From positions 310,001 through 374,000 of the forward strand of contig CANMQP010000010.1 in the NCBI GenBank assembly GCA_947500035.1: a DNA stretch of 64,000 bases, in the 5' to 3' direction. Origin of the DNA: an uncultured Kiloniellaceae bacterium. Lineage in GTDB: Bacteria; Pseudomonadota; Alphaproteobacteria; Kiloniellales; Kiloniellaceae. Made by a program: the position numbers and the translations under genes. The notes below the pieces were generated by a model, which made no database searches, was not told the origin of the DNA, and worked only from the letters and a program-made list of their open reading frames with translations. This document shows, piece after piece, positions 43,001 through 52,145 of the stretch (within the stretch, counting starts at the first letter, position 1; the number at the start of each line of letters is the position of its first letter).

Positions 43001-43579
43001 TCAATCCAGCTTGTGGAAGACCATTGTGGCTTCGCCAAGCCGGATCCCGAATTTCGAGATTTCCGCGCGATTGAAAAGGACGTCGTCCTCGTGCAGAAAA
43101 AACCAGTCATTGAAGCGCACTTTCCAGCGTCGCTCACCGATAGGCAATGCGAAATTGTAAGACCAGTTCAGGACATTTCCCTGGCCTGCGCCCTGCGCGG
43201 TGCCGAGAACACCATCGGTGTGGCCTTCGTAAAGGCCGTGATCCAGGCATTTGATGGACCAGGTTCTCTGTTCTCTTGCTCCGTCGTCGTAGCAGAAGTT
43301 TTCCACCAGCGTCAGCAGGCTGCCATTCAGGCTTCCCGAGATCTCTACAAGGAAGCGCCGGCGAAGTTTACCGAAACGGTCCTGAAAAATTCCATAGGCT
43401 CTTGTGCGGCCGGGAAAGTACTCCTCAAGGCGCAACCGTGGCTTCGTTAATGACCGGACGTCCATGTCAATTTGCCTGCTTTCCCCCATCAAGCGATCTT
43501 GATATGCCGCTTGGGCCGCATCTATCCCATGCCGTGCGGCCAGTGATGCGGTGTGAAAATCGTCTGGTTTTACATTCAT
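43001..43579 (-). CDS. DUF3833 family protein
   Basis: 192 residues. The DUF3833 core is clear: LEEYFPGRTRAYGIFQDRFGKLRRRFLVEI, NFCYDDGAREQRTWSIK, GNVLNWSYNFALPI, FNDWFFLHEDDVLFNRAEISKFGIRLGE. Most family members start with a lipoprotein signal; here none is seen, and the N-terminal 50 residues are polar and unrelated. ATG at 43579 follows AGGGGA by about 9 bases; longer in-frame starts at up to 43675 are less likely. Function unknown; relatives often sit near desaturase, SDR or lipid-related genes, which are absent here. Confidence 0.75.
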   Translation of the reverse strand: MNVKPDDFHTASLAARHGIDAAQAAYQDRLMGESRQIDMDVRSLTKPRLRLEEYFPGRTRAYGIFQDRFGKLRRRFLVEISGSLNGSLLTLVENFCYDDGAREQRTWSIKCLDHGLYEGHTDGVLGTAQGAGQGNVLNWSYNFALPIGERRWKVRFNDWFFLHEDDVLFNRAEISKFGIRLGEATMVFHKLD

Positions 43580-44030
43580 TTTGAAGTGTCCCCTGCCATT
43601 GGAGGCTACGTCGGCTGTGCGTGATTGGATCACTGCCCGTCCATTTTTATGAGAGGCGGCGCAGCTGCGAGCCACGCATGCGCAAGTCGCAGATTAGTGA
43701 TCGAACGCAGGTCCAAAGGAGCCAAAACCGGAGGCAACGCCGGCGGTTCCAGTCTGGTACGGCGCTGTTTTTGGTCCCGACAGATGAATTCAGGTGGCCC
43801 CAAGGGCGTTTGCCTAAGCGCTGTATTGCTATGATGGAGCTGACGATTTCCTATGGCTGCTATCTCGCTCCGTTTGTGGTACGAGAGATCTTTCCGACTC
43901 ATGACAGGCTGGGCCATAACGGGCTGGGCGTTCTGCCCATGGGTTCTGAACATCAAGACTGGAGTTTTTAAGTGCCTCGAGAGAAAACGGTCGGACGACC
44001 CGATTATGGCTGCGAAAACCGGGGGCCAAT
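43580..44030. other. Intergenic region, no supported gene
   Basis: 451 bases between divergent DUF3833 and DUF808 genes. Open frames on both strands have atypical, Arg/Gln/His-rich composition, no ribosome sites and no recognisable domain. No repeats or clear promoter stand out. It may hold decayed sequence. Confidence 0.5.
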
Positions 44031-45014
44031 GTGAGCACCGGTCTAATTGCGCTGCTTGACGATGTAGCTGCGATCGCAAAAGTCGCCGCGGCTTCAATCG
44101 ATGATATTACGACCCAGGCGGCCCAGGCGGGAATGAAGTCCGCGGGCCTTGTCATCGACGACGCTGCTGTGACACCGCGCTATGTCGTGGGTTTCGCGGC
44201 CGAGCGGGAGCTGCCGATCATAGCAAAGATCACGAAGGGCTCGCTGCGCAACAAGCTGCTCTTCCTGTTACCGGGCGCTTTGCTGCTCAGCCTGGTTGCA
44301 CCGGGACTGATAACGCCAATCCTGATGATGGGTGGGTTCTATCTCTGCTACGAGGGCGCAGAAAAGATCTACGAGAAGCTGTTTCCAGAAAAGGCGCACA
44401 AGCACGAAGCGGCGGTCGGCCTGAAAGAGAGCGATCCCCAAAAGCTGGAAGACCAAAAGGTGAATAGCGCCATCAAAACCGATTTCATCCTCTCGGCGGA
44501 GATCATGGCCATCACGCTTTCCGTCATTCCGTCCGAGGACTTCTGGACCCAAGCAATCGTGCTTGCGCTGGTCGGGACGGGCATTACCTTCGTGGTCTAC
44601 GGCGGTGTTGCCATAATCGTGAAAGCGGACGACGTCGGCCTGGCGCTTGCGAACCGGCCCGCAACAACGGCGCTCGGGCGGCTGTCGCAGGCCTTCGGGC
44701 GCGGACTGGTCCGCGGTATGCCGGGCTTTCTCACACTGCTCGCGGTCGTTGGAACCGCGGCGATGATCTGGGTCGGCGGGGGTATCCTGATTCACGGTCT
44801 TGAAACGCTCGGCGTTCCCGGGCCGGCGCACCTTCTTCACGAAGCTGAAGTCATGGCAGGTCGTGCTTTACCGATGTTCGCTGGTGCCGCTGCCTGGCTG
44901 ACATCCGCCTTCGGAGCATTCGTGGCAGGCCTTCTCATCGGATTCGCGCTCATCCCCTGCGTCAGTTTCGCTTTGGCTCCGGTCTGGCGGCGGCTCAAAA
45001 GCCTTTTCGCGTAG
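44031..45014 (+). CDS. DUF808 (YedI-like) inner-membrane protein
   Basis: 327 residues beginning GLIALLDDVAAIAKVAAASIDDI, the typical start of the DUF808/YedI family, followed by KNRLLFLLPGALLLS-like and GGFYLCYEGAEKIYEKLF, and about five membrane helices (around 80-110, 158-180, 185-205, 232-265, 285-318). Start codon is GTG. Function not established for the family. The convergent gene encodes another membrane protein, DUF4112. Confidence 0.85.
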   Translation: MSTGLIALLDDVAAIAKVAAASIDDITTQAAQAGMKSAGLVIDDAAVTPRYVVGFAAERELPIIAKITKGSLRNKLLFLLPGALLLSLVAPGLITPILMMGGFYLCYEGAEKIYEKLFPEKAHKHEAAVGLKESDPQKLEDQKVNSAIKTDFILSAEIMAITLSVIPSEDFWTQAIVLALVGTGITFVVYGGVAIIVKADDVGLALANRPATTALGRLSQAFGRGLVRGMPGFLTLLAVVGTAAMIWVGGGILIHGLETLGVPGPAHLLHEAEVMAGRALPMFAGAAAWLTSAFGAFVAGLLIGFALIPCVSFALAPVWRRLKSLFA

Positions 45015-45073
45015 TTCCCTTTGACGCCGCAACCCGGAAGCGCGAAGCCTCTTCTTCGGGATGTAAGAGCTTC

Positions 45074-45439
45074 TCAAGCCTTGGCGTTTCTCCGGGCGGC
45101 CGTCTCCAAGTGATCTTTCAGCAGCCGCACATTCCTGTTGTTTGATTTGTAAGCCGCGTCAAAGAGATCGCCAACCAGCGGAACGGCGCCGATGACCGTG
45201 TCCACGAGAACATTCCACAGCATGCGCAATATCAGCGTGAACGGCGCGCCTTTGGCCCAGGCCTGTGCCACGATATAGAGGCTTAACAGCGCCCCGACGC
45301 TGTCCCCGACACCAGGGAGCAGACCCAGAATGGCGTCTAATCCGAAGCGCAGCTTTGTTCCAGGAATCCCGAACTGGGAATCCAGCAGGCCCGCCAGGCG
45401 CTCAAGCTGCGACGTGTTCGGATTTGTTATGGGATTCAT
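45074..45439 (-). CDS. DUF4112 small membrane protein
   Basis: 121 residues: ERLAGLLDSQFGIPGTKLRFGLDAILGLLPGVGDSVGALLSLYIVAQA then NVLVDTVIGAVPLVGDLFDAAYKSNNRNVRLL, the two GLLPGVGD / GAVPLVGDLFD motifs that define DUF4112. Two hydrophobic hairpins are likely. Single gene, function unknown. Confidence 0.85.
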   Translation of the reverse strand: MNPITNPNTSQLERLAGLLDSQFGIPGTKLRFGLDAILGLLPGVGDSVGALLSLYIVAQAWAKGAPFTLILRMLWNVLVDTVIGAVPLVGDLFDAAYKSNNRNVRLLKDHLETAARRNAKA

Positions 45440-45508
45440 ACTTGGGCCTTATCTTCGAAGGTCGATGAGTGCCGTGTACTCCCGCACGCAAGCGCCGATA
45501 TAAAGTCT

Positions 45509-46582
45509 CTACGAGCGGTAAGAGTTCCGGATGAGTTCGTGGACGAACTCGATCTTGTCGATGGCAACTTGCGACAGGACAAAGGGGTAAAGATCAGGCT
45601 GTCCCATACTGCGGTTCAGGCTGTTGACGGCGTAGGTCATGGGCAGCCAGGCCTCGATCATGGCATCGAAAGACTCGCTGTCTCCCTTGTGTGAAGTCGT
45701 GGTGGCGCCATCGGCGTGTTGTCGCCTTGGTCCTCTGCGCACCCGCAGGTCGTAGGCTTCGGCGGTTTCAAGCGTATCGACGATGTGCATGTAGTGGGCC
45801 CAGGTCTCGGCAAAGTCTTCCCAGGCGTGCATGGTTGCATAGCTGCTGACGAAGCGCTCCGGCCAATCGATTGGCGGTCCTTGCTCGTAGTGTCGCGCCA
45901 GGGCTTCGCCGTAGTCCCGCCGTTCGTCACCGAAAAGCGCGCGAAAAGACTCATGCCGCCCCTGATCGGCCACCAGGCGTTCCCAGTAGTAGTGCCCGAT
46001 TTCGTGCCGAAAGTGCCCAAGCAATGTCCGGTATGGCTCCGACATGTCGCGGCGCTGGCGTTCCCGTTCAACATGGTCCGCCTCCGACAAATCGATTGTG
46101 ATCACGCCGTTGGCATGGCCGGTCACCACGCTCGCGGCACCGTCTGGCGGCATGTCCGCGGCCGAGAGGAACTCAAAGGCGACGCCCTTATCGGGATCGT
46201 CCTGCTTATTCAGAACCGGCAAGTTCAGGCGTTTCAGGCCGTAAATCATCCGGTGCTTGGCCACTTCCAGCCGTCGCCAGAAGACGATGTGGTCGGATTC
46301 TTCCAGCCTGGGAATAATGCGGTTGAGACGGCAGGCCTGACAGAGTGCATCGGGACCTTCCGCCGGAACCAGCCAGTTGCAGGCCTGATACGCGGAGTTT
46401 GCGCAAAACCTGAAAACGCGCGCCGGATCCTTTAGCGCCTGCCAAAAATCGCCGCGCTCGGGCACGAGAGCGATCAGATCTTCACAATCGGCGTCGTATC
46501 CCAGAACGTGTCCACAGCGTTCGCAATGGCTGTTTTCGAAGGTCAGCCATTGACCGCAGTTCTGACATTCAAAGTGTTTCAT
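45509..46582 (-). CDS. Putative zinc-binding metallopeptidase with N-terminal zinc ribbon
   Basis: 357 residues. Zinc ribbon C6/C9/C20/C23, then further Cys pairs around C81-C84, and a gluzincin-like HEIGH motif (H193-H197) in GHFRHEIGHYYWERLV, with downstream SSYATMHAWEDFAETWAHYMHIVDTLETA supplying likely further ligands. This is the family annotated as putative zinc-binding metallopeptidase (DUF2248-like in memory). No signal peptide, so cytoplasmic. Substrate unknown. Monocistronic. Confidence 0.83.
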   Translation of the reverse strand: MKHFECQNCGQWLTFENSHCERCGHVLGYDADCEDLIALVPERGDFWQALKDPARVFRFCANSAYQACNWLVPAEGPDALCQACRLNRIIPRLEESDHIVFWRRLEVAKHRMIYGLKRLNLPVLNKQDDPDKGVAFEFLSAADMPPDGAASVVTGHANGVITIDLSEADHVERERQRRDMSEPYRTLLGHFRHEIGHYYWERLVADQGRHESFRALFGDERRDYGEALARHYEQGPPIDWPERFVSSYATMHAWEDFAETWAHYMHIVDTLETAEAYDLRVRRGPRRQHADGATTTSHKGDSESFDAMIEAWLPMTYAVNSLNRSMGQPDLYPFVLSQVAIDKIEFVHELIRNSYRS

Positions 46583-47028
46583 TCCTGAGCCTGTAGGCCG
46601 ATTCTGTTTATTTTTCCGAAGACTGCAGCGCAGAGGTGTTCAAATTCGGACCGATCGATCCACTCGACAGGACCAATGAGACCCATGCCGCTTTCGTTTA
46701 TCACAATTTGCGGGCAGTCAGAATTACGATCGGGGTTTCCCGAAGGAACAACGCCTCTTCACCGGACCTGGTTCCCTGCTAATCGTAACAGGGAAAAACA
46801 CCCCATGTCCGCCGGGGCGGATGGGACCTCTAGCCGGAGGTGATCGGATAGGTGATGAAAGAGCTGCCAATCCTGATCTGGACTCTCGTCATATTCTAAT
46901 TTAACAGTTGTATGATGACTGAGAAATCAGGCTGAAAGCTCGATGCCGGAGCGGATGCGTGGGGCTTCTCCCATTTCGGGATGCCCTGCGTCCGGGGCGG
47001 GAGCTTACCGCAGCAGGAGGAGTTTCTT
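46583..47028. other. Upstream region of the kdu operon
   Basis: 446 bases without a supported gene. It contains a 7-bp hairpin TTCCCTG/CAGGGAA (46772-46795) without function assigned, an AT-rich stretch at 46890-46915 that is the likely promoter, and AGGAGG at 47015-47020 serving the next gene. Confidence 0.5.
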
Positions 47029-47763
47029 TTGATAGAGATGAAAGCCGGAGAGCTTGGGCTGCGCTCCTTTAAGGGTCGCCCGAAGCTCAGCGAAGAGGTT
47101 GCCAGTCAACTGCGTCAATTGATCCAGGGCGGGAACCTGAGGCCGGGCGCGCAGCTGCCGACCGAAAACGCCATGATCGAGCAGTTCGGGGTGAGCCGCA
47201 CGGTCGTCCGTGAGGCGATCGCGGCTTTGAGCGCAGACGGGTTGGTAAACTCCCGCCAGGGACGCGGTGTTTTTGTCGCCGATGACCTGACGCGGCAGCC
47301 TTTCCGGTTGGGAGACAGCGAGCTCAACGAACACGACCATATTCTGCAGATCATGGAGCTGCGCCTGAGCCTTGAGGTCGAGTCGGCGGGTCTTGCCGCG
47401 CAGCGCCGGACCCTGCAGGATTTGCGTGAGATCGAGGACGCCTTCGAGAGGATGGTCGAGGCCCAGAGCCGCGGTCAGGAAGGGGCCGAGCAGGACTTTG
47501 CCTTTCATCTGCGGATCGCGGAAGCCACTCAAAACACCTACATCGCCAAGTTCATCCGCTATCTCGGCCCCTTTATCATCCCGCGTCCGGCCCGGCGCCG
47601 CGTGACGGGGCAAGAGCGTCAGGACTATCTGGATGGTCTGACCAGGGAACACGCCAAGATCCGCGATGCAATTGCGGAGCAGGACGAAGCGGCGGCAAGC
47701 GAGGCCATGCGCACGCATCTCTCACGTGGCTTAGCCCTGAACCGCAGCCTGCTTCAGAGTTAA
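47029..47763 (+). CDS. FadR/UxuR-type GntR regulator of uronate genes
   Basis: About 245 residues: winged helix (about 14-80, LSEEVASQLRQLIQGGNLRPGAQLPTENAMIEQFGVSRTVVREAIAAL) and an FCD ligand domain with metal-type histidines (DFAFHLRIAEATQN, HAKIRDAI). TTG at 47029 is chosen because AGGAGG ends 8 bases before it; ATG at 47038 is 17 bases away and ATG at 46981 lies upstream of the ribosome site. It immediately precedes kduI, kduD and a semialdehyde dehydrogenase, so it is their likely regulator, with a uronate or keto-deoxy sugar acid as ligand. Confidence 0.84.
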   Translation: MIEMKAGELGLRSFKGRPKLSEEVASQLRQLIQGGNLRPGAQLPTENAMIEQFGVSRTVVREAIAALSADGLVNSRQGRGVFVADDLTRQPFRLGDSELNEHDHILQIMELRLSLEVESAGLAAQRRTLQDLREIEDAFERMVEAQSRGQEGAEQDFAFHLRIAEATQNTYIAKFIRYLGPFIIPRPARRRVTGQERQDYLDGLTREHAKIRDAIAEQDEAAASEAMRTHLSRGLALNRSLLQS

Positions 47764-47808
47764 ATCACCAAGCTGACAACGACATAAGACACAGGACCCA
47801 TTCGAGTT

Positions 47809-48639
47809 ATGGAAATACGACAGGCTTGCAGCCCGAAGGAAGCCAAGAGCTTCGGTACCGATGAATTGCGCGGGAATTTCTTGTTCGAAAGGCTTTTCCA
47901 GGAGGGTGCGATTCAGATGACCTACAGTCATATCGATCGCACGGTGGTCGGTGGCGCTGTCCCGTTAGCCGAGCCCTTGCCGCTACTCTCGAACAAACAG
48001 ATCGGGTCGCCCGGGTTTCTCGACCGGCGCGAGATTGGCATCTTCAACATCGGCGGCGATGCCACGATCACCGCTGGCGGCGAAAACTTTGACCTGGCCC
48101 GCACGGACTGTCTCTACCTGCCTAAAGGCGGGGCCGAGGTGACCTTCGCGAGCGCCGATGCCGCGAAACCAGCGCGCCTTTACTTTGTCAGCACGCCGGC
48201 CCACCAGCGCTACAAAGCGCAAAAGATTACTGCAAAGGATGCCAACCGGATCGATCTGGGCACACAGTCTGACGCCAACATCCGGGTGCTGCGACAGTAC
48301 ATTCATCCCGACGTTTGCCAATCCTGCCAGCTCGTGATGGGTATGACCATGATCGAGGACGGCAGTGTCTGGAACACCATGCCCTGTCACAGCCATGACC
48401 GGCGATCCGAAGTCTATCTCTATTTCGATATGGCCCAGGGCACCCGCGTTGTGCATTTGATGGGCGAGCCTGACGAAACCCGCCACCTCTTCGTGGACAA
48501 CGAGCAGGCCGTGGTTTCTCCCGGCTGGTCTATCCATAGCGGCGTTGGGACGGGAAGGTACGGTTTTATCTGGTCGATGGCCGGCGACAATCAGGACTTC
48601 GACGACATGGATTTCGTCGCCATGGGGGACCTGAGGTGA
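47809..48639 (+). CDS. kduI: 5-dehydro-4-deoxy-D-glucuronate isomerase
   Basis: 276 residues, cupin-type isomerase converting 5-keto-4-deoxyuronate (DKI) to 2,5-diketo-3-deoxygluconate in pectin/alginate-type uronate breakdown. Seen: start MEIRQACSPKEAKSFGTDELRGNFL, and the metal motif MPCHSHDRRSEVYLYFD with QAVVSPGWSIHSGVGTGRYGFIWSMAGDN. Downstream kduD overlaps its stop by one base, a translationally coupled pair. Confidence 0.94.
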   Translation: MEIRQACSPKEAKSFGTDELRGNFLFERLFQEGAIQMTYSHIDRTVVGGAVPLAEPLPLLSNKQIGSPGFLDRREIGIFNIGGDATITAGGENFDLARTDCLYLPKGGAEVTFASADAAKPARLYFVSTPAHQRYKAQKITAKDANRIDLGTQSDANIRVLRQYIHPDVCQSCQLVMGMTMIEDGSVWNTMPCHSHDRRSEVYLYFDMAQGTRVVHLMGEPDETRHLFVDNEQAVVSPGWSIHSGVGTGRYGFIWSMAGDNQDFDDMDFVAMGDLR

Positions 48640-49397
48640 TGGCCGGGGATACGATGTTCAGTCTCGCGGGAAAGACCGCGATCGTGACCGGCGCGAATAC
48701 CGGGATCGGGCAGGCTATTGCTGTCGGTCTTGCAAATTCAGGGGCGAAAGTGGCCTGCGTCGGGCGCTCCGACATGACCGAGACCATGGAGATGATCGGC
48801 GCGCCGGACGCCTGCCTGGAAGTGCGTGCGGACCTGGCGACGCTCGAACCCATCGGGCGCATTGTCGAGAGCGTAACCGAATGGAGCGGTGCGATCGACA
48901 TCCTGGTGAATAACGCGGGCATCATCCGTCGGGCCGACGCGATCGATTTTACCGAGGAGGACTGGGATGCCGTTATGGACGTCAACCTGAAGTCCGTCTT
49001 CTTTCTCTCTCAGGCGGTCGCGAAAAAGATGCTGCCAAGGGGAAAGGGCCGGATCGTCAACATTGCCTCGCTTCTGTCATTTCAGGGCGGCATTCGGATT
49101 CCGTCCTACACTGCAAGCAAAAGCGGCCTTGCGGGCCTGACGAAACTCCTGGCCTGCGAGTGGGCACCCAAGGGGATCAACGTGAACGCCGTCGCACCGG
49201 GCTACATCGAGACCAACAACACGCTTGCTTTGCGGAATGACGTCGAACGCAACAAGGCAATCCGCGAGAGGATTCCCGCCGGCAATTGGGGACAACCCGC
49301 CGACATCGCGGGTGCCGTGATCTTTCTGGCTTCAGAAGCGGCGAACTATGTTCACGGCATTACCCTTCCGGTCGACGGCGGCTGGCTGGCGCGCTGA
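48639..49397 (+). CDS. kduD: 2-dehydro-3-deoxy-D-gluconate 5-dehydrogenase
   Basis: About 252 residues, short-chain dehydrogenase/reductase. Reduces 2,5-diketo-3-deoxygluconate to KDG. Seen: TGANTGIGQAIAVGL cofactor motif, NNAGIIRRADAIDFTEEDWDAV, active-site SYTASKSGLAGLTK (YxxxK) and VDGGWLAR end, all close to KduD. ATG at 48639 overlaps the kduI TGA; ATG at 48654 preceded by GGGGA is an alternative start. KDG kinase and aldolase are not in the window. Confidence 0.92.
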   Translation: MAGDTMFSLAGKTAIVTGANTGIGQAIAVGLANSGAKVACVGRSDMTETMEMIGAPDACLEVRADLATLEPIGRIVESVTEWSGAIDILVNNAGIIRRADAIDFTEEDWDAVMDVNLKSVFFLSQAVAKKMLPRGKGRIVNIASLLSFQGGIRIPSYTASKSGLAGLTKLLACEWAPKGINVNAVAPGYIETNNTLALRNDVERNKAIRERIPAGNWGQPADIAGAVIFLASEAANYVHGITLPVDGGWLAR

Positions 49398-49538
49398 AAA
49401 GAGGTCGCATATCCGCAATTCGGGCCTATGATGTGCTCTCCGCAGATCAATCCGTGACGACAAATGACATCGTGGCGTAAGATTACGCCGGGTTGAACCA
49501 CGCCATATTTCCATCTCTTCCACGGGACTAAAAATTAC

Positions 49539-51113
49539 ATGACCAACGGAATGCAGTTTATCGGCGGCGCGCGCGTCGCGGCTTCAGAGGAAACCTTTGC
49601 CAGCATCGAGGCGGCGACGGGCGCCGAGCGCGGCGCACGCTTTTATCAGGCCACGGTCGGGGAAGTCGCCCAGGCGGCCGAAGCCGCCGCCGCGGCCTAT
49701 CCGCTCTACCGGCAGACCTCGCCGTCGGACCGGGCCGCTTTTCTCGAAGCCATTGCCGACGAGATCGACGCATTGGACGACGCATTCGTTGAGACGGTGA
49801 TGGCGGAATCCGGTTTGCCGGAGGCGCGCATTCGCGGCGAGAGAGGACGAACGACCGGTCAGCTCCGGCTTTTTGCCGGCGTTGTGCGCCGTGGCGATTA
49901 CATCGGCGCCCGTATCGATCAGGCGTTGCCTGACCGCGCGCCGCTGCCGCGCACGGATCACCGTCAGTACCGGATCGGAATGGGCCCTGTGGCCGTCTTC
50001 GGGGCGTCGAACTTTCCCCTAGCGTTTTCTGCTGCGGGTGGGGACACCGCCTCGGCGTTGGCCGCGGGCTGTCCCGTGGTTGTCAAGGCCCACTCCAGCC
50101 ATCCGGCAACCGGGGAGGCGGTTGGAGAGGCGGTCCTGCGTGCCGCTGATAAATGCAACATGCCCAAGGGTGTCTTCGGCATGATCTTTGGTGCGCGCGT
50201 CGGGGCCAATCTGGTGCAGGCGCCGCAGATCAAGGCGGTCGGCTTTACCGGCTCGCTCCACGGCGGCCGGGCGCTGTTCGATCTGGCAAACGCGCGTCCG
50301 GACCCAATTCCCGTCTTTGCGGAGATGTCGTCGATCAATCCGGTATTTATGATGCCCGAAAAGATTGCTTCGGAAGGCGAGGCGGTCGCAGCAGCCCTGG
50401 CCGACTCGGTTTCCCTCGGGGCCGGTCAGTTCTGCACCAATCCCGGTCTCGTGATCGGCTTCAAGGGCGCCGACTTCGACGCCTTCACGACGCAGCTCTC
50501 GGCATCCCTAGCCGGGAAGCCACCTGCCGTGATGCTCAACTCAGGCGGCCTTCGAAGCTATCTCGACGGACTGGAACGGGTCGCCGCTCTTGATGGCATC
50601 GAAACGCTCGGCAGCGGGGAAACCGCTGAGGGGCGGGCGCACACCTGCGTTTTCAAGGCGGAGGCTTCTTTGCTGAAACTCGATGGCAAACCCCTCGAGG
50701 ATGAAGTTTTCGGTCCCTCGACCATCGTCGTCGCGCTGGAGGATCCCTCTGAACTGCCGGCGCTTGTAGCCGAGATGAACGGTCATTTGACCGGCAGTAT
50801 CTTTGCCACGGAAGCGGAGCTCCCGAATTATGCGGACCTGATTGCAGCGCTCGAAACCCGGGTCGGACGAGTGATTTTCAACCAGTTCCCGACCGGCGTC
50901 GAAGTCTGTGACGCCATGGTGCACGGCGGGCCGTATCCCGCGACCTCCGACAGCCGGGGGACATCGGTTGGAACGCTGGCCATCGACCGCTTTCTGCGGC
51001 CGGTTTGCTATCAGAACTCTCCCGATTCAGCTCTGCCGGACGCTTTGAAAGATGCCAACCCGCTCGGCCTCAAGCGCCTGGTCAATGGTGCCTGGAGCTC
51101 TGAGAGCCTGTAA
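49539..51113 (+). CDS. 2-oxoglutarate semialdehyde dehydrogenase (KGSADH) family
   Basis: 524-residue aldehyde dehydrogenase of the KGSADH branch, which oxidises 2,5-dioxopentanoate to 2-oxoglutarate in the oxidative uronate/hexarate and pentose pathways. Catalytic C299 in GAGQFCTNPG, E262 in FAEMSSINPVF, and GPVAVFGASNFPLAFSAAGGDTASALAAGCPVV. The branch is distinguished by AEMSSINPVF and its length. It is 141 bases after kduD on the same strand. A further 56 codons remain open in frame after its TAA (see findings). Confidence 0.87.
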   Translation: MTNGMQFIGGARVAASEETFASIEAATGAERGARFYQATVGEVAQAAEAAAAAYPLYRQTSPSDRAAFLEAIADEIDALDDAFVETVMAESGLPEARIRGERGRTTGQLRLFAGVVRRGDYIGARIDQALPDRAPLPRTDHRQYRIGMGPVAVFGASNFPLAFSAAGGDTASALAAGCPVVVKAHSSHPATGEAVGEAVLRAADKCNMPKGVFGMIFGARVGANLVQAPQIKAVGFTGSLHGGRALFDLANARPDPIPVFAEMSSINPVFMMPEKIASEGEAVAAALADSVSLGAGQFCTNPGLVIGFKGADFDAFTTQLSASLAGKPPAVMLNSGGLRSYLDGLERVAALDGIETLGSGETAEGRAHTCVFKAEASLLKLDGKPLEDEVFGPSTIVVALEDPSELPALVAEMNGHLTGSIFATEAELPNYADLIAALETRVGRVIFNQFPTGVEVCDAMVHGGPYPATSDSRGTSVGTLAIDRFLRPVCYQNSPDSALPDALKDANPLGLKRLVNGAWSSESL

Positions 51114-51286
51114 GGGAGGACGTTCTGCACCGGTCAGGTGTTCCACGACACCTTTGGAACTGCCCGGCTGGCGCTGTGCCGCCGTCGCGCGCTGGGTTTT
51201 TTCGTGGCTTCGGCGCAGGAAGCCCAGCAGCTCGAGAAGAAGGTCCACGAGTTCATCGATTGCCTGCGGTCGGTGACGTCGTAGCG

Positions 51287-52021
51287 TTATCGCGGTGTGC
51301 CAAAGTCGAGGATACCATCTTCTGAAATCACCAGATCGAATTCGCTGAGTTTGCCGAAACGGGCAGGGTGAACCTGACCGAGTTTGCTCTTATCGACGAC
51401 CAGGATCTGCCTGCTCGACTTTGCAATGGCCGCGCGTTTCTGGTGGGCTTCATGAAAATCGACGCAGGTGGCGCCGAGCTTCGGGTCGAGTCCGGCCGCG
51501 GATAGGAAAGCCGTCGTGATCGCCAGTTCCTCGAACATGGAGTCCGCTTTTAACTCCGCGAAGGAGGCAGTGGCCGGCTGATACACGCCACCGATCAGAA
51601 CGACCTTTAACTTGGGTTTCCGGATGGCCCGGTCCAGTACGTTGAGTGCGAAGCAGACCAGAGTGAGTTCTATGTCCGCCGGCAGCATGTCGACCAGATG
51701 AACCAGCGTCGTGCCGCAGTCGACAAAAACGGTTTCGCCCGGATTGATATGGGGCAGACAGTGCTTGCAGGCCTGGCGCTTTTCCGCCGCGTTTTTTTCT
51801 TCCTCGCTCTGCAGGTCGTAAGGGGTGAGAGAGAAACGGTTGCCCGCGGGCATGATATAGCCGCCGAAGAAACCAAACTCTTTGGGGTTTTCCTGAATGT
51901 CCCGCCGCACCGTCATTTCAGACACATTCAACAGCTCGGCGGCGTCTTTGACATGCAGGCGCGCATGATCTGACAGTGCGTCATGGAGTTTCATGAGCCT
52001 TGCCGTTTTTCGTTTGCTCAA
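51287..52021 (-). CDS. DeoR-family transcriptional regulator
   Basis: 244 residues: N-terminal DeoR helix-turn-helix (about 8-55, HVKDAAELLNVSEMTVRRDI) and a sugar-phosphate sensing domain (about 75-235, FVDCGTTLVHLVDMLPADIELTLVC, VLIGGVYQP, LVVDKSKLGQVHPARFGKLSEFD). It faces deoC across 194 bases that contain an inverted repeat, so deoxyribose-5-phosphate is the likely inducer. It probably represses deoC and the aldehyde dehydrogenase. Confidence 0.87.
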   Translation of the reverse strand: MSKRKTARLMKLHDALSDHARLHVKDAAELLNVSEMTVRRDIQENPKEFGFFGGYIMPAGNRFSLTPYDLQSEEEKNAAEKRQACKHCLPHINPGETVFVDCGTTLVHLVDMLPADIELTLVCFALNVLDRAIRKPKLKVVLIGGVYQPATASFAELKADSMFEELAITTAFLSAAGLDPKLGATCVDFHEAHQKRAAIAKSSRQILVVDKSKLGQVHPARFGKLSEFDLVISEDGILDFGTPR

Positions 52022-52145
52022 AATGGCAACTCCCGTTTCTTATCGAACAGTCTCGGCCCGCGGGGTTTTGTCATCGCGCCGAAGAGCGCCAACGGTGGCG
52101 GCTATAGATAGCGGAGCGTCCGGGACTTGTGAATTCTCATCTCTA

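Noticed and set aside
43548-43555. TGTGAAA near the start of the DUF3833 gene as another TorR box
   Set aside because: Single copy, inside coding sequence, without the 33-10-11 arrangement or a -10 at the fixed distance.
43621-43971. Possible 116-residue gene in the DUF3833-DUF808 gap
   Set aside because: No ribosome site, Arg-rich start, no recognisable family; competing frames on the other strand look equally poor.
46772-46795. TTCCCTG/CAGGGAA hairpin as a terminator
   Set aside because: It lies upstream of both flanking genes with no transcript that would end there, and the stem is only 7 bp.
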